DNA from: Pigmentiphaga sp. NML080357
Lineage (GTDB): Bacteria; Pseudomonadota; Gammaproteobacteria; Burkholderiales; Burkholderiaceae_B
Direction: 5' to 3'
Assembly: GCF_002188465.1 (NCBI RefSeq)
Contig: NZ_NINW01000049.1
Span: forward strand, 62,001-126,000
DNA length: 64,000 bases
Shown: piece by piece, positions 16,652 through 25,689 of the stretch
How positions within the stretch are numbered: the first letter of the stretch is position 1
Layout of the letters: each line of letters begins with the position of its first letter
Program-made: the position numbers and the translations under genes
Notes under the pieces: model-generated
Told to the model about the DNA's origin: nothing
What the model saw: only the letters and a program-made list of their open reading frames with translations
Database searches by the model: none

Positions 16652-18744
16652 CAGCGTTCGCTCCCGATGGCCACATGCAGGTTGCCGCAGTCGTCCACGG
16701 TCAGTTCGTCGCCCGGCTGCACGACGGTCGTGGACGCATGCTCTTCGATCAATGCCGGACCGGCGATGCGGTTGCCCGCCAGCAGGGCGTCCCGGCGGTA
16801 GACGGGCGTCTGCACCTGGCCGTGGGTGCGGAAATACACCGGCTTGGTCGTGCGCAGCGCGGCCTCGGGCGGGACGTCGCCGCCGGCCGGCACGGCATGG
16901 CGAGGGGGCTTGCGCATCACGCCCATCACAGTCACGCGCAGGCTGACGATGTCGGCCGGCTCGGCCGGCGCGCTGGTGCCGTAGCGGATGGCATGGACGT
17001 CGTCGAAGTGGCGCTTGATGGCGTCGCGGTCGCGGCGCTCGAAGTACGCGCGCGGCAGATCCACGGTCACGGCGTGTTCCTGGCCCACGTAGCGCATATC
17101 GGCCGAGCGCTCGATGACGATATCGTCCGGCCGCACCGCCGAGGCGGCCACCGCGGCCCGCCCCTCTTCCTCCATCGATGCGTACAGCGCCTCGATCTCG
17201 TCGAACGACAAGTCCTCCAGGTGGCGGAACACCGAACGGACGTAGTCGTAGCGCAGGTCGCTGAACAGCATGCCGTAGGCCGAGAAATATCCCGGCGCAT
17301 AGGGAATGAGCACGCGCCGTATGCCCAGCTCGCGCGCGATGGCCGAGGCATGCAGCGGACCGGCCCCGCCATAGACCACCATGGTGAAGCTGCCCGCGTC
17401 CAGGCCGCGTTCGGTCGTGACGGCCTTGACCGCATGGGACATCGCGGTCACCGCGATGCGCAGGATGCCGTCCGCGGCCTCGATCGTCTCCAGCCCCAGC
17501 GGCGCGGCGACGCGATCGCGCATGGCCGTGCGCGCGCCCTCCAGGTCCAGCGGCATCTCGCCGCCCAGGAAATGCTCCGCATCCAGGCGCCCCAGGATGA
17601 GATTCGCGTCGGTCACGGTGGGCTCGGTGCCGCCGCGGCCGTAGCAGACCGGCCCGGGCATCGAGCCCGCGCTTTGAGGGCCGACGCGCAGCGCGTTGCC
17701 CAGTTCGATGCGCGCGATGCTGCCTCCGCCCGTGCCCACTTCGAAAATATCCATCATCGGAATCTGGATGGGCAGGGCCTTTTCGTAGCCGCCGATCAGC
17801 GCGCTGCCGGTGGTGAGTGGCCGGCCTTCGCTGATCACGCCGGCCTTGGCCGTCGTGCCTCCCATGTCGAACGCGATGGCGTCGGGCAGCCCGAGCTGCG
17901 CGCATATCGCCTGGGCGCCGATGACGCCCGCTGCAGGCCCGGACTCCAGCATGCGCACGCATTCGCGGCGCGCATGTTCTAGCGGGAACAGTCCCCCGGT
18001 GGATTGCACCGCATAGAAATCGCCGCCGAAGCCGCGCTCGCCCAGGTGGGTTTCCAGCTGTCCCAGGTAGGCCGACACGCGCGGTCCGACATAGGCGTTG
18101 GCGACGGCGGTCGACACCCGCTCGAACTCGCGGTATTCCTGCGACAGTTCGTGCGAAGCGGTGACGAAGGCGTGCGGCAATTCCTCCAGCAGGATCTCCT
18201 TCACGCGCTTCTCGTGGCCTGGCTGACGATAGGAATGCAGCAGCAGCACCGCGGCCGCCTCCACGCCCTGCGCCTTGAGTTCGCGGGCGACCTCCCGCAC
18301 GAGGGCTTCGTTCAACGGCTTGTGGATGCTGCCGTCGGCGCGCAGCCGTTCCTGCACCTCGTAGCGCAGCGAGCGCTTGACCAGCGGCGTGTGCTTGGCG
18401 AAGAAGAGGTTGTAGGCATCGGGGCGATTCACGCGGCCGATCTCGTAGATGTCGCGAAACCCTTCGGTGATGAGCAGCGCGGTCTTGGCGCCGTTGCGCT
18501 CGAGCAGCGTGTTGATCGCGATGGTCGAGCCATGCAGGAAGAGATAGCCGTTGCGCAGGTCGATGCCGGCGCCGTCCAGCGTGTGCTGGATGCCTTCGAC
18601 CAGGCGGCCGTGCGTGGACAGGGCCTTGCCGAAATGCAGGGTGCCGGCGCTTTCGTCGAACGCGGCCATGTCGGTAAACGTGCCGCCGATATCCACGGCG
18701 ATGCGCAGGGGCGCGGCCTCTGGCGCCAGGTTGGGTTCTGTCAT
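16651..18744 (-). CDS. hyuA: Hydantoinase/oxoprolinase family protein, subunit A
   Basis: This 697-residue ATPase subunit has the actin-like phosphate motif IAVDIGGTFTDMAAFDE, a second motif AIAFDMGGTTAKAGVI, and the HyuA-type VNRPDAYNLFF and GFRDIYEIGR stretches. It couples ATP use to ring opening of hydantoin- or oxoproline-like substrates together with HyuB. It is the first gene of the operon and is divergent from the LysR gene at 18924. An upstream read-through in the hyuB frame is not coding. Confidence 0.92.
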   Translation of the reverse strand: MTEPNLAPEAAPLRIAVDIGGTFTDMAAFDESAGTLHFGKALSTHGRLVEGIQHTLDGAGIDLRNGYLFLHGSTIAINTLLERNGAKTALLITEGFRDIYEIGRVNRPDAYNLFFAKHTPLVKRSLRYEVQERLRADGSIHKPLNEALVREVARELKAQGVEAAAVLLLHSYRQPGHEKRVKEILLEELPHAFVTASHELSQEYREFERVSTAVANAYVGPRVSAYLGQLETHLGERGFGGDFYAVQSTGGLFPLEHARRECVRMLESGPAAGVIGAQAICAQLGLPDAIAFDMGGTTAKAGVISEGRPLTTGSALIGGYEKALPIQIPMMDIFEVGTGGGSIARIELGNALRVGPQSAGSMPGPVCYGRGGTEPTVTDANLILGRLDAEHFLGGEMPLDLEGARTAMRDRVAAPLGLETIEAADGILRIAVTAMSHAVKAVTTERGLDAGSFTMVVYGGAGPLHASAIARELGIRRVLIPYAPGYFSAYGMLFSDLRYDYVRSVFRHLEDLSFDEIEALYASMEEEGRAAVAASAVRPDDIVIERSADMRYVGQEHAVTVDLPRAYFERRDRDAIKRHFDDVHAIRYGTSAPAEPADIVSLRVTVMGVMRKPPRHAVPAGGDVPPEAALRTTKPVYFRTHGQVQTPVYRRDALLAGNRIAGPALIEEHASTTVVQPGDELTVDDCGNLHVAIGSER

Positions 18745-18880
18745 GGTGGTGGACGCAGTTCGGGCGGCCGGGGCGGGCCCGGCGCCGTTGATCGGATGTC
18801 CGTACGGATCGCGCGACGTCGTGACGATTCGCAGTGTAGGAAGGGCGCAGATATCTTCCTAGCCTTGAATCAGAGATTTC

Positions 18881-18904
18881 AGACATGCCAAAATAGAGAT
18901 GTCT
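18881..18904. promoter_or_regulatory. Candidate LysR site between hyuA and lysR
   Basis: AGACAT (18881-18886) and ATGTCT (18899-18904) are perfect inverted 6-mers 12 bases apart, 20 bases before the lysR start in the divergent gap. LysR proteins often bind such spaced dyads to control themselves and the opposite gene. Confidence 0.4.
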
Positions 18905-18923
18905 TTACCGACGCGCCGCTGCC

Positions 18924-19916
18924 ATGAACCAAGCCGACCTGAAGCTGTTCGTCGAAGTCGCCGAGACCGGCAGCTTCACCAAAGTCGCGGCGGCGCGCCA
19001 GACGGTGCAATCGCACATCAGCCGCCAGATCGGCAATCTCGAACGCGAGTGCGGCGGCAGGCTGTTCCGCCGCACCGGCCGCGGCGTGGTCCTCACCGAG
19101 TTGGGCGAGCACATCATCACGCGCGTGCGGAGCTGGCTCGCCGACACCGACCAGTTGTTCCGCGAGATCCGCTCCACTTCTTCGGTCCCCATGGGAGAGG
19201 TCCGGCTGGGCATCCTCCCCTCCGCCGCCCATCCCCTCCTGACCACGCTGTTCGGCCGCCTGCGCGCGCGGTACCCGTTGATCCGACTCAACGTGCGCGA
19301 AGGGCAGGGCGGCGAGCTCGACGCCCTGCTCGACGCCGGGCTGGTCGACATGGCCATCCTGTTCCGTTTCCACAAGCCGGCAAGCTCGGAAGAACGGCTG
19401 CTGGCCACCGGGCACACCTACCTGGTCTCGCGGCCGGGGGACCCGCTCACCCAGGCGCCGACCATCGATTTCGCCCGCCTCCAGGGCCTGCCCCTGGTTT
19501 TGCCGCGGCGCCCGGCGCACTGGCGTTCCATCCTGGACGAGACCGCCCGCAGCAAGGGGTTCGCGCTCAGCGCGGCGATCGAGGCCGATTCGCTCACGGC
19601 GCAAAAGGAGCTCGCCGCGACCCAATCGGTGTACGCCATCCTGGGGCCTTACTCGATCATGCATGAACTCAAACAGGGATCGCTGCAGGCCACGCGCGTC
19701 GTCAACCCGGACCTGCGCCGCTATGTCACGCTCGCCCTGCCGAAATCGGGCATGCTCACCCCCGCCTGCCAGGCGGTCTCCGCCATGCTGCAGGATATCG
19801 TCGACGAGTGGGGCGGAGACCTGTGCCCGCCGCAAGCTTCTCCCGCCGCTCCCCCTTCCCGTCCGAAAAACCGCCTCACCCGGCTACGCCCATCTGTCCG
19901 ATCCCGGATGCCATGA
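18924..19916 (+). CDS. LysR family regulator, divergent from the hyu operon
   Basis: This 330-residue protein has an N-terminal LysR helix-turn-helix (LKLFVEVAETGSFTKVAAARQTVQSHISRQIGNLE) and an effector-binding domain from about residue 90 (PMGEVRLGILPSAAHPLL). A Pro/Arg-rich tail of about 30 residues at the C terminus is unusual. The gene is divergent from hyuA, its likely target. Confidence 0.88.
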   Translation: MNQADLKLFVEVAETGSFTKVAAARQTVQSHISRQIGNLERECGGRLFRRTGRGVVLTELGEHIITRVRSWLADTDQLFREIRSTSSVPMGEVRLGILPSAAHPLLTTLFGRLRARYPLIRLNVREGQGGELDALLDAGLVDMAILFRFHKPASSEERLLATGHTYLVSRPGDPLTQAPTIDFARLQGLPLVLPRRPAHWRSILDETARSKGFALSAAIEADSLTAQKELAATQSVYAILGPYSIMHELKQGSLQATRVVNPDLRRYVTLALPKSGMLTPACQAVSAMLQDIVDEWGGDLCPPQASPAAPPSRPKNRLTRLRPSVRSRMP

Positions 19917-20025
19917 CGATGGGATACACTCAGCGCGACCTTTGCCCCGCCAAGGACCCGCTCCCCAGATGAGGCGTGCAAGCATCATCCGGCGATAGGA
20001 ATCAACACGTCATCGGAACCGCCGG

Positions 20026-21549
20026 ATGAAGAAGTCCATCGAGAAGCCGCGCGTCGATCGCCGGCAGTTGCAGCAGATCATCGCCGGTCTGTCCGAGGGG
20101 GTCGTGCTGATCGACCCCGACGCCTCCATCGTCTGGGCCAACGAGACGGCGCTGGCCATTCACGGCGCGCGCAACCTGGCCAGCCTGGGCAAGACGGCGC
20201 GCGACTACGTTTCGGCGTACGCGCTTAAATACCGCAACAACCACGTGCTCACGCCCGAGCAGTACCCGATCATGCGCGTGCTGGCGGGCGAGTGTTTCAG
20301 CGACGTGGTCGTCGAAGTCACCAAGCCGCGCGACGAATCCTTCCGGCGCATGCACCAGGTGCGGGGCCTCATCCTGACCAACGCCTCGGACGAAGCCGAA
20401 TCCCTGGCATTGGTGATCCAGGACGTCACCGAGCGCTTCGGCGCCGAAGAGCGGTTCGAGCGGACGTTCAACACCAATCCCGCGCCGGCCATCATCTGCC
20501 GTCTCTCCGACCTGCGCTACGTCAAGGTCAACCAGGGGTTCCTGGAAATGACCGGCTTTGCGCGCGAGGAGGTCATCGGCCGCTCGGCCTACGAGCTCGA
20601 TGTCCTGAACGAAGCCGCCAAGCGCGAGGAGGCGATCCGCCACCTGCAGGAAGGCAGGACCATTCCGCAGATGGAGGCCACGCTGCGACTGCACGGCGGC
20701 GAGACCAAGCTCGTGATCGTCGCGGGCCAGCCGATCGAGGTGGGCGAAGAAGCCTGCATGCTCTTCACCTTCATGGACCTGGAGCCGCGCAAGCGGGCCG
20801 AAGACGCGCTGCGCCAGACCGAAGAGCGCTTCTCGAAGGCATTCATGCTGGCGCCGGTGCCGATGACCGTCAGCTCTCTGGAGGGCTTCCTGCTGATGGA
20901 CGTGAACGAGGCGTTCGTCGAGACCACGGGCTACGACGCGGAAGAGATCCTGGCCAAGGATGCGGTGCGACTGAAGCTCTGGGCGGACGAGGCGACCCAG
21001 AGGCGCCTGCGGGCCAAGCTGGAGGTCAGCGGCAGCCTGCGCAACGAGGAGGTCCGCCTGCGCACCCGCGGCGGCGAAGTGCTGGACTGCCTGCTGTCGG
21101 CCGAGACCGTGTCCATCCACGGCCAGCCTTGCGTCCTGACGGCGATCCAGGACATCACCGAACGCAAGCGCAGCGAGGAGGAGCTCGTGGCCGCCATCGA
21201 CGCCGTCATGCAGGATGCGTCGTGGTTCAGCCGCACCGTCATCGAGAAGCTCGCGCAGATCCGGCGGCCGCAGGACGCCCAGGCGGGCTCGCCCCAGCTG
21301 TCGGACCTCACGCCGCGCGAACACGAGGTGCTGGGACTCATGTGCCAGGGGGAAGACAACGAACAGATCGCGAAGACGTTGCAGCTGTCGCCCAACACGG
21401 TACGCAATCACATCGCCACGCTGTACAGCAAGATCGGCGTACACCGCCGCAGCGATGCCATCGTCTGGGCGCGGCAGCGCGGCGTGACGGGCTACGAGAA
21501 ACCGGGCAACGGCACCAAGCGGCATCAGAACGGCAACGGCTCGGGATGA
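20026..21549 (+). CDS. Multi-PAS LuxR-family regulator
   Basis: This 507-residue cytoplasmic protein has three PAS-like units (about residues 12-125, 142-255 and 270-385; ALVIQDVTERF, VNQGFLEMTGFAREEVIG, VNEAFVETTGYDAEEIL, LTAIQDITERKRSEEE). A C-terminal LuxR helix-turn-helix follows (LTPREHEVLGLMCQGEDNEQIAKTLQLSPNTVRNHIATLYSKIG). There is no receiver or kinase domain, so it probably senses a cofactor or ligand through PAS and binds DNA directly. A perfect palindrome lies just past its stop, in front of csbD. Confidence 0.88.
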   Translation: MKKSIEKPRVDRRQLQQIIAGLSEGVVLIDPDASIVWANETALAIHGARNLASLGKTARDYVSAYALKYRNNHVLTPEQYPIMRVLAGECFSDVVVEVTKPRDESFRRMHQVRGLILTNASDEAESLALVIQDVTERFGAEERFERTFNTNPAPAIICRLSDLRYVKVNQGFLEMTGFAREEVIGRSAYELDVLNEAAKREEAIRHLQEGRTIPQMEATLRLHGGETKLVIVAGQPIEVGEEACMLFTFMDLEPRKRAEDALRQTEERFSKAFMLAPVPMTVSSLEGFLLMDVNEAFVETTGYDAEEILAKDAVRLKLWADEATQRRLRAKLEVSGSLRNEEVRLRTRGGEVLDCLLSAETVSIHGQPCVLTAIQDITERKRSEEELVAAIDAVMQDASWFSRTVIEKLAQIRRPQDAQAGSPQLSDLTPREHEVLGLMCQGEDNEQIAKTLQLSPNTVRNHIATLYSKIGVHRRSDAIVWARQRGVTGYEKPGNGTKRHQNGNGSG

Positions 21550-21552
21550 AAA

Positions 21553-21568
21553 TACTAGCGCGCTAGTA
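21553..21568. promoter_or_regulatory. 16-base perfect palindrome upstream of csbD
   Basis: TACTAGCGCGCTAGTA is fully self-complementary. It sits four bases after the PAS-LuxR stop and about 100 bases before the csbD start, a typical place for an activator site. LuxR-type dimers bind palindromes of this size. A related but imperfect site, CCTAGCGCCCTAGG, overlaps the stop of the LysR gene at 27953-27966. Confidence 0.5.
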
Positions 21569-21668
21569 CGCGATCATCTGGCCCGGGCCGGTGCTCGGCG
21601 ATAAAGTCCGTCTAACCCTCCGGGTTCCGGCAAGGGAAGCGCAGGCACCACATCGATGAGGAGCCGTC

Positions 21669-21854
21669 ATGGACAAGGATCGCATCAAGGGCGCGGCCAA
21701 GGAAGTAAAGGGCACCGTCAAGGAAACGGCCGGCAAGCTGACGGGCAACCGGTCCGGCGAGATGGAAGGCAAGATCGAGAAGTCCACGGGTACCGTGCAA
21801 CGCAATTTCGGCCAGGCCAAGGACAGGCTGCGCGACGAAGTGAACAAGAAATAG
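21669..21854 (+). CDS. csbD: CsbD family stress-response protein
   Basis: This 61-residue, highly charged, probably helical or disordered protein has the CsbD pattern (DRIKGAAKEVKGTVKETAGKLTGN, then GKIEKSTGTVQRNFGQAKDRLRDEV). CsbD proteins accumulate under general stress; their molecular role is not known. ATGAGGAG precedes the start. A rho-independent terminator follows at 21916. Confidence 0.92.
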   Translation: MDKDRIKGAAKEVKGTVKETAGKLTGNRSGEMEGKIEKSTGTVQRNFGQAKDRLRDEVNKK

Positions 21855-21915
21855 GCGGGGGCATGAGGACGGTTCGCCACAGACCGGCCCCAGCGAGCCC
21901 GCGTGTCAAACCGCA

Positions 21916-21937
21916 GCCGGCGCGAGCCGGCCTTTTT
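21916..21937 (+). terminator. Rho-independent terminator after csbD
   Basis: GCCGGC-GCGA-GCCGGC forms a tight hairpin (21916-21931) followed by CTTTTT. It ends csbD transcription and lies only eight bases before the start of the next gene, so that gene needs read-through or another start. Confidence 0.8.
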
Positions 21938-21945
21938 GCCACCTT

Positions 21946-22626
21946 ATGAAGACGAGCGTGCCGCCGAAAGACGATTCATCACCCAGCCAGGACACGACCT
22001 CGAGCCCCCATGACGAAGATGACGCCGCTCTCCATTCGATGCGGTTGCGGGAACTCCACCACAGCGTGCACAACGGCCTGAACCTCATCTCCAGCGCCCT
22101 GCAAGTGCAGGCACGTCGGTCCGGCAACGCCGAAGTACGGCGGGAACTCGGTATCGCGGTCAGCCGCATAGAAAGCCTGGTGCGCCTGCACGAACACGCT
22201 TACCAGCATGAACCGGCCCGGGCGCCGAATGCCTCGGAGCACTTCGAGAAACTGGCGCGGCAGCTGCAAGCCGCCCTGGTCGATCCGCGATCCGCGCGGC
22301 TTCTGGCGTTTACCTGCGACGCTGAGTTCCAGCTGGAAGCCGGCATGCTTGTTTCGCTGGGATCGGTGCTGATCGAGCTGGTGACCAATGCCATCAAGTA
22401 CGGCAAGGGCGACGTGCGCATCTCGCTGCATCCGGGTCCCGCCTCGATCACCATGGCGATCGAGGACGACGGCGACGGCTTTCCGGTCCCCTTCGATATC
22501 CCGCGCGACGCCGGCTTCGGCTTGCGGCTGGTCTCGCGCGTATGCGCCAACAGCGGAGGGACGTTGTCCATCGACCGCACGGTTCCGTTCACCCGGGTGG
22601 TTGCCGTCATCGGCCTGCGCGCCTGA
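21946..22626 (+). CDS. Small soluble histidine kinase (HisKA_2/HWE-like)
   Basis: This 226-residue protein has no membrane or sensor domain. Its phospho-acceptor region, RELHHSVHNGLNLISSALQVQ with likely His39, resembles the HisKA_2 box ELHHRVKNNLQ. An ATPase domain follows (N box VLIELVTNAIKYGKGD, G boxes EDDGDGFPVP and GFGLRLVSRVC). HisKA_2 kinases often work in stress or light pathways. No response regulator lies nearby. No ribosome site precedes ATG 21946, which abuts a terminator; ATG 22039 is an alternative that keeps the kinase core. Confidence 0.82.
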   Translation: MKTSVPPKDDSSPSQDTTSSPHDEDDAALHSMRLRELHHSVHNGLNLISSALQVQARRSGNAEVRRELGIAVSRIESLVRLHEHAYQHEPARAPNASEHFEKLARQLQAALVDPRSARLLAFTCDAEFQLEAGMLVSLGSVLIELVTNAIKYGKGDVRISLHPGPASITMAIEDDGDGFPVPFDIPRDAGFGLRLVSRVCANSGGTLSIDRTVPFTRVVAVIGLRA

Positions 22627-22632
22627 GGCCGG

Positions 22633-23553
22633 TCAACGGTCCAGGCGCCAGCGTGCGTCGTCGTCGAATCGCGCCGCTACGAACTCCACGAACTCGCGCA
22701 CCTTGGGCGAGGAATGCCGGGGACGCGGATAGATCGCATAAAGCGTGCGCGAGGCCGGCGTCCAGCGGGGCATGACCGGCACCAGGCGCCCCCGGCGCAA
22801 TTCGTCGGCGATCATGAAGGTGGGCAGCATGCCTACGCCGCAGCCTTCGAGCAAGGCGTCCTTGAGCACTTGGCTGTTGTTGCTGCGGAAGCTTCCGCCG
22901 ACGTGCACCATGCGTTCGGTCTTCGCATCCGAGAAATGCCATTCGTCCGGCGCGGGACCGCGGTCGTAGACCAGGCAGTCGTGCTGCTTGAGCTCCGGCG
23001 GCGATGACGGCTCGCGATGCTCCGACAGATAGGCGGGCGAGGCCGCGAGGGTACGCGTCATGCGGGCGATGGCGCGTGTCGCATGGGTGGGATGGTGGGT
23101 GTATTTCTGGTTGCTCCCCAAGGCCAGCGCCACGTCGAACCCTTCCTCGTCGAGGTCGGCGAAGCGGTCGTTGAGCGTCATTTCCACCTTGACCGCCGGA
23201 AACTGCCGCAGGAACTCCCCCACCATGTGGCCGAAGCCGGCGTAGTCGAGCGAGACCGGGGCGCGCACCTTCAACAGCCCGCGCGGGAGCGTCTGCAGCA
23301 GCGCGGCCGAACGCTCCACCTCATCCAGATCGTCCAGCAACCGCACGCATTCGACGTAGTAGTTGCGCCCGGCTTCGGTCACGTTCAGCCGGCGCGTGGT
23401 GCGCGCCAGCAGCGACGTGCCCAGGTGGACCTCCAGCCACGAGAGATATTTGCTGACCGTGCCGACGGACATGCCCAGCTGGCGCGCGGCCAGCGTGAAG
23501 CTCTCGTGTTCGACGACTTTGCGGAACACCGACATCGCCACGAACCGGTCCAT
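22633..23553 (-). CDS. LysR family regulator
   Basis: This 306-residue protein has an N-terminal helix-turn-helix (FRKVVEHESFTLAARQLGMSVGTVSKYLSWLEVHLGTSLLARTTRRLNVTEAG) and an effector domain with the CrgA-like PRGLLKVRAPVSLDYAGFGHMVGEFLRQFP. It is divergent from the amidohydrolase-Bug chimera at 23722 and probably regulated the original genes there. Confidence 0.9.
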   Translation of the reverse strand: MDRFVAMSVFRKVVEHESFTLAARQLGMSVGTVSKYLSWLEVHLGTSLLARTTRRLNVTEAGRNYYVECVRLLDDLDEVERSAALLQTLPRGLLKVRAPVSLDYAGFGHMVGEFLRQFPAVKVEMTLNDRFADLDEEGFDVALALGSNQKYTHHPTHATRAIARMTRTLAASPAYLSEHREPSSPPELKQHDCLVYDRGPAPDEWHFSDAKTERMVHVGGSFRSNNSQVLKDALLEGCGVGMLPTFMIADELRRGRLVPVMPRWTPASRTLYAIYPRPRHSSPKVREFVEFVAARFDDDARWRLDR

Positions 23554-23721
23554 ATTTTTTCCGGATTGGAAAGCAATTTTTTGATCCGACGATGTTTATC
23601 GCCGATCTCGAAAATGTCAACATTCGTTCACGCAGTCGCGCGCGTCCTGTGCCACAGCCCGGCGGGCCATCACCCCGATGCCGCCGCCGGACGAACCTTG
23701 TCATCCCATTCGAGGGGAAAC

Positions 23722-25677
23722 ATGAGCCGTACGCTGATCAGGAACGCCGCCGTTCTTTCCATGGATCCCGCCGTGGGCGACTTCTCCCGCGCCGACATAC
23801 TCGTCGACGGCGACAAGATCGCCGCCGTGGCACCCGGCCTGGCCGCCCAGGCCGACGACATCGTGGACGGGACGGACCGCATCGTCATGCCGGGCATGGT
23901 GAACGCGCACATCCATACCTGGGAGTACCAGCTGCGCGGCATCGGCGCGGACTGGGTCGGCAGCCGCGATTACCACGCCAACCTGCACAAGAAGCTCGCC
24001 ACGTACTACACCGCGCGCGACGTCTACCTGGGCAACCTGCTCGGCGCCCTGAACCAGTTGCGCAACGGCACCACGACCATCGTCGACTGGTGCCACATCC
24101 TGCGCGACGCCGAAATGACCGACGCCGCCATCGATGCCCTGGAAACCTCGGGAATACGCGCGGTTTTCGCGCGCGGCACGGTCAAGCCCCCCGAGCGCGA
24201 AGGCGCGATCCCCTATTACAAGCTGCCGTTCCCGCGCGAGGAAATCCATCGCCTGCGTACCGGCCGGCTCGCCACGGACGACGGGCTCGTGACACTGGCG
24301 ATGGCGATCCTCGGGCCGGACTGGGGCGAATACGACGTCGCCGTGCACGACATCCGCCTGGCGCGCGAATACGGCCTGATCAACTCCGCGCATACCTATG
24401 GCCGCAAGGGCAAGCGCGTGGTGGAGGACGGCTATCCCAGGCTGGCCAAAGCAGGGCTGCTGGGCCCCGACCACAACATCGGCCACGGCAACTGCTTCGA
24501 CGACGACGAGCTCAAGCTGGTCCTGGAAGCCGGCTGTACCATCACGGCGACCAATCTGACCGAGATGCTCAACTACGAAAAGCCCGCCATGCTCGGGCGG
24601 CTGGTCAAGCATGGCGCCACGCCGTCCCTGGGCACCGATTGCGACCCGTATTTCAACAGCTCCATGCTGTGGGTCATGCGCCACGCCTTCCTGCACCAGC
24701 GCGAACTGGACAACCGCAGCCTCTACGCCGAAGGCAAGTGGCCGGCCAAGACCCAGCATTCCACGCTGACGCGCGACGCCATCCACTGGGCCACCCTGGG
24801 CGGCGCCAAGGCCTTCGGGCTGGACAAGAAGACCGGCTCGATCACCCCGGGCAAGCAGGCCGACCTGGTCATGGTCGACACGCGCGGCATGAACATCTTC
24901 CCGGCCAACGCCGGCGGCACCCTGGGCGCCAGCTTCGTCGCCAAGTCGGCGCCCGACGGCTACACGCTCTTCTTCATGGCCTCGGGCCACTCGGCCGCGC
25001 CGGGGCTGTACAAATCGCTGCCCTTCGATCCGGCCGGCGATTTCACCCTGGTATCCATGGTCACCCGCAGCCCCTTCGTGATCCTGGCCGGTCCCAGCGC
25101 CAAGGCGGCCACCGTGCAGGAACTCGTCGCCCAGGCCAAGGCCCGGCCGCGCAGCATCGACTTCGGCACCGGCGGGGTGGGCACCGGCATGCACCTGGCC
25201 GCGGTCCTGTTCCAGTCGAGCCTGGACCTGCAGCTGACCCACATCCCCTACAAGGGCGGCAACGCGCCCACCATGGCGCTGATGGGTGGCGAAGTGCCCT
25301 ACGTCTTCACCTCGCTCGCGGGCAACGCGATGAACCTGATCCAGGCGGGCTCGGTCAAGCCCATCGCGGTAACGTCGATCGACCGCTACCCGGGCCTGCC
25401 CGACGTGCCCACCGTGGCCGAGACCGTGCTGCCCGGGTTCGACGTCAGCGCCTGGTATGCGCTGGCGGGTCCCAAGGGGCTGCCGCCGACGGTCGTGCGC
25501 AGGCTGAACGAGACGGTGGCGGCGGTACTGCGAGATCCTGAGGCGGTAAGCACCTTGCGCAAGCAGGCGGCCGCGCCATGGCATACGACCCCCGGCCAGG
25601 CCCAGGCCTTCGTCGCGGAGGACATACAGCGCTGGACCAAAGTGATCCGGGAGGAGAACATCGTGCCGGAGAACTGA
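23722..25677 (+). CDS. In-frame chimera: amidohydrolase fused to a Bug receptor fragment
   Basis: A single 651-residue reading frame. Residues 1 to about 394 are a metal-dependent amidohydrolase (cytosine-deaminase/AtzA-like): NAHIHTWEY with His63 and His65, NSAHTYG, GTDCDPYFNSS with Asp306, and ITPGKQADLVMVDTRGMNIFP. The usual C-terminal strands of that family are absent. From about residue 397 (AGGTLGASFVAKSAPDGYTL) the sequence is the C-terminal three quarters of a Bug periplasmic receptor (KSLPFDPAGDFTLVSM, DVPTVAETVLPGFD), without its signal peptide. A deletion joining neighbouring genes is the simplest origin. The metal site survives, but the Bug part cannot reach the periplasm. ATG at 23722 follows GAGGGGAAA. 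Confidence 0.85.
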   Translation: MSRTLIRNAAVLSMDPAVGDFSRADILVDGDKIAAVAPGLAAQADDIVDGTDRIVMPGMVNAHIHTWEYQLRGIGADWVGSRDYHANLHKKLATYYTARDVYLGNLLGALNQLRNGTTTIVDWCHILRDAEMTDAAIDALETSGIRAVFARGTVKPPEREGAIPYYKLPFPREEIHRLRTGRLATDDGLVTLAMAILGPDWGEYDVAVHDIRLAREYGLINSAHTYGRKGKRVVEDGYPRLAKAGLLGPDHNIGHGNCFDDDELKLVLEAGCTITATNLTEMLNYEKPAMLGRLVKHGATPSLGTDCDPYFNSSMLWVMRHAFLHQRELDNRSLYAEGKWPAKTQHSTLTRDAIHWATLGGAKAFGLDKKTGSITPGKQADLVMVDTRGMNIFPANAGGTLGASFVAKSAPDGYTLFFMASGHSAAPGLYKSLPFDPAGDFTLVSMVTRSPFVILAGPSAKAATVQELVAQAKARPRSIDFGTGGVGTGMHLAAVLFQSSLDLQLTHIPYKGGNAPTMALMGGEVPYVFTSLAGNAMNLIQAGSVKPIAVTSIDRYPGLPDVPTVAETVLPGFDVSAWYALAGPKGLPPTVVRRLNETVAAVLRDPEAVSTLRKQAAAPWHTTPGQAQAFVAEDIQRWTKVIREENIVPEN

Positions 25678-25689
25678 CGGGCGGCGGCG

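Noticed and set aside
14897-18886. A single leftward open frame of about 1,300 codons across hyuB and hyuA
   Set aside because: Only its hyuB part matches a protein family; the rest lies antiparallel in frame to hyuA codons and is Arg/Ala/Gly-rich shadow sequence of GC-rich DNA.
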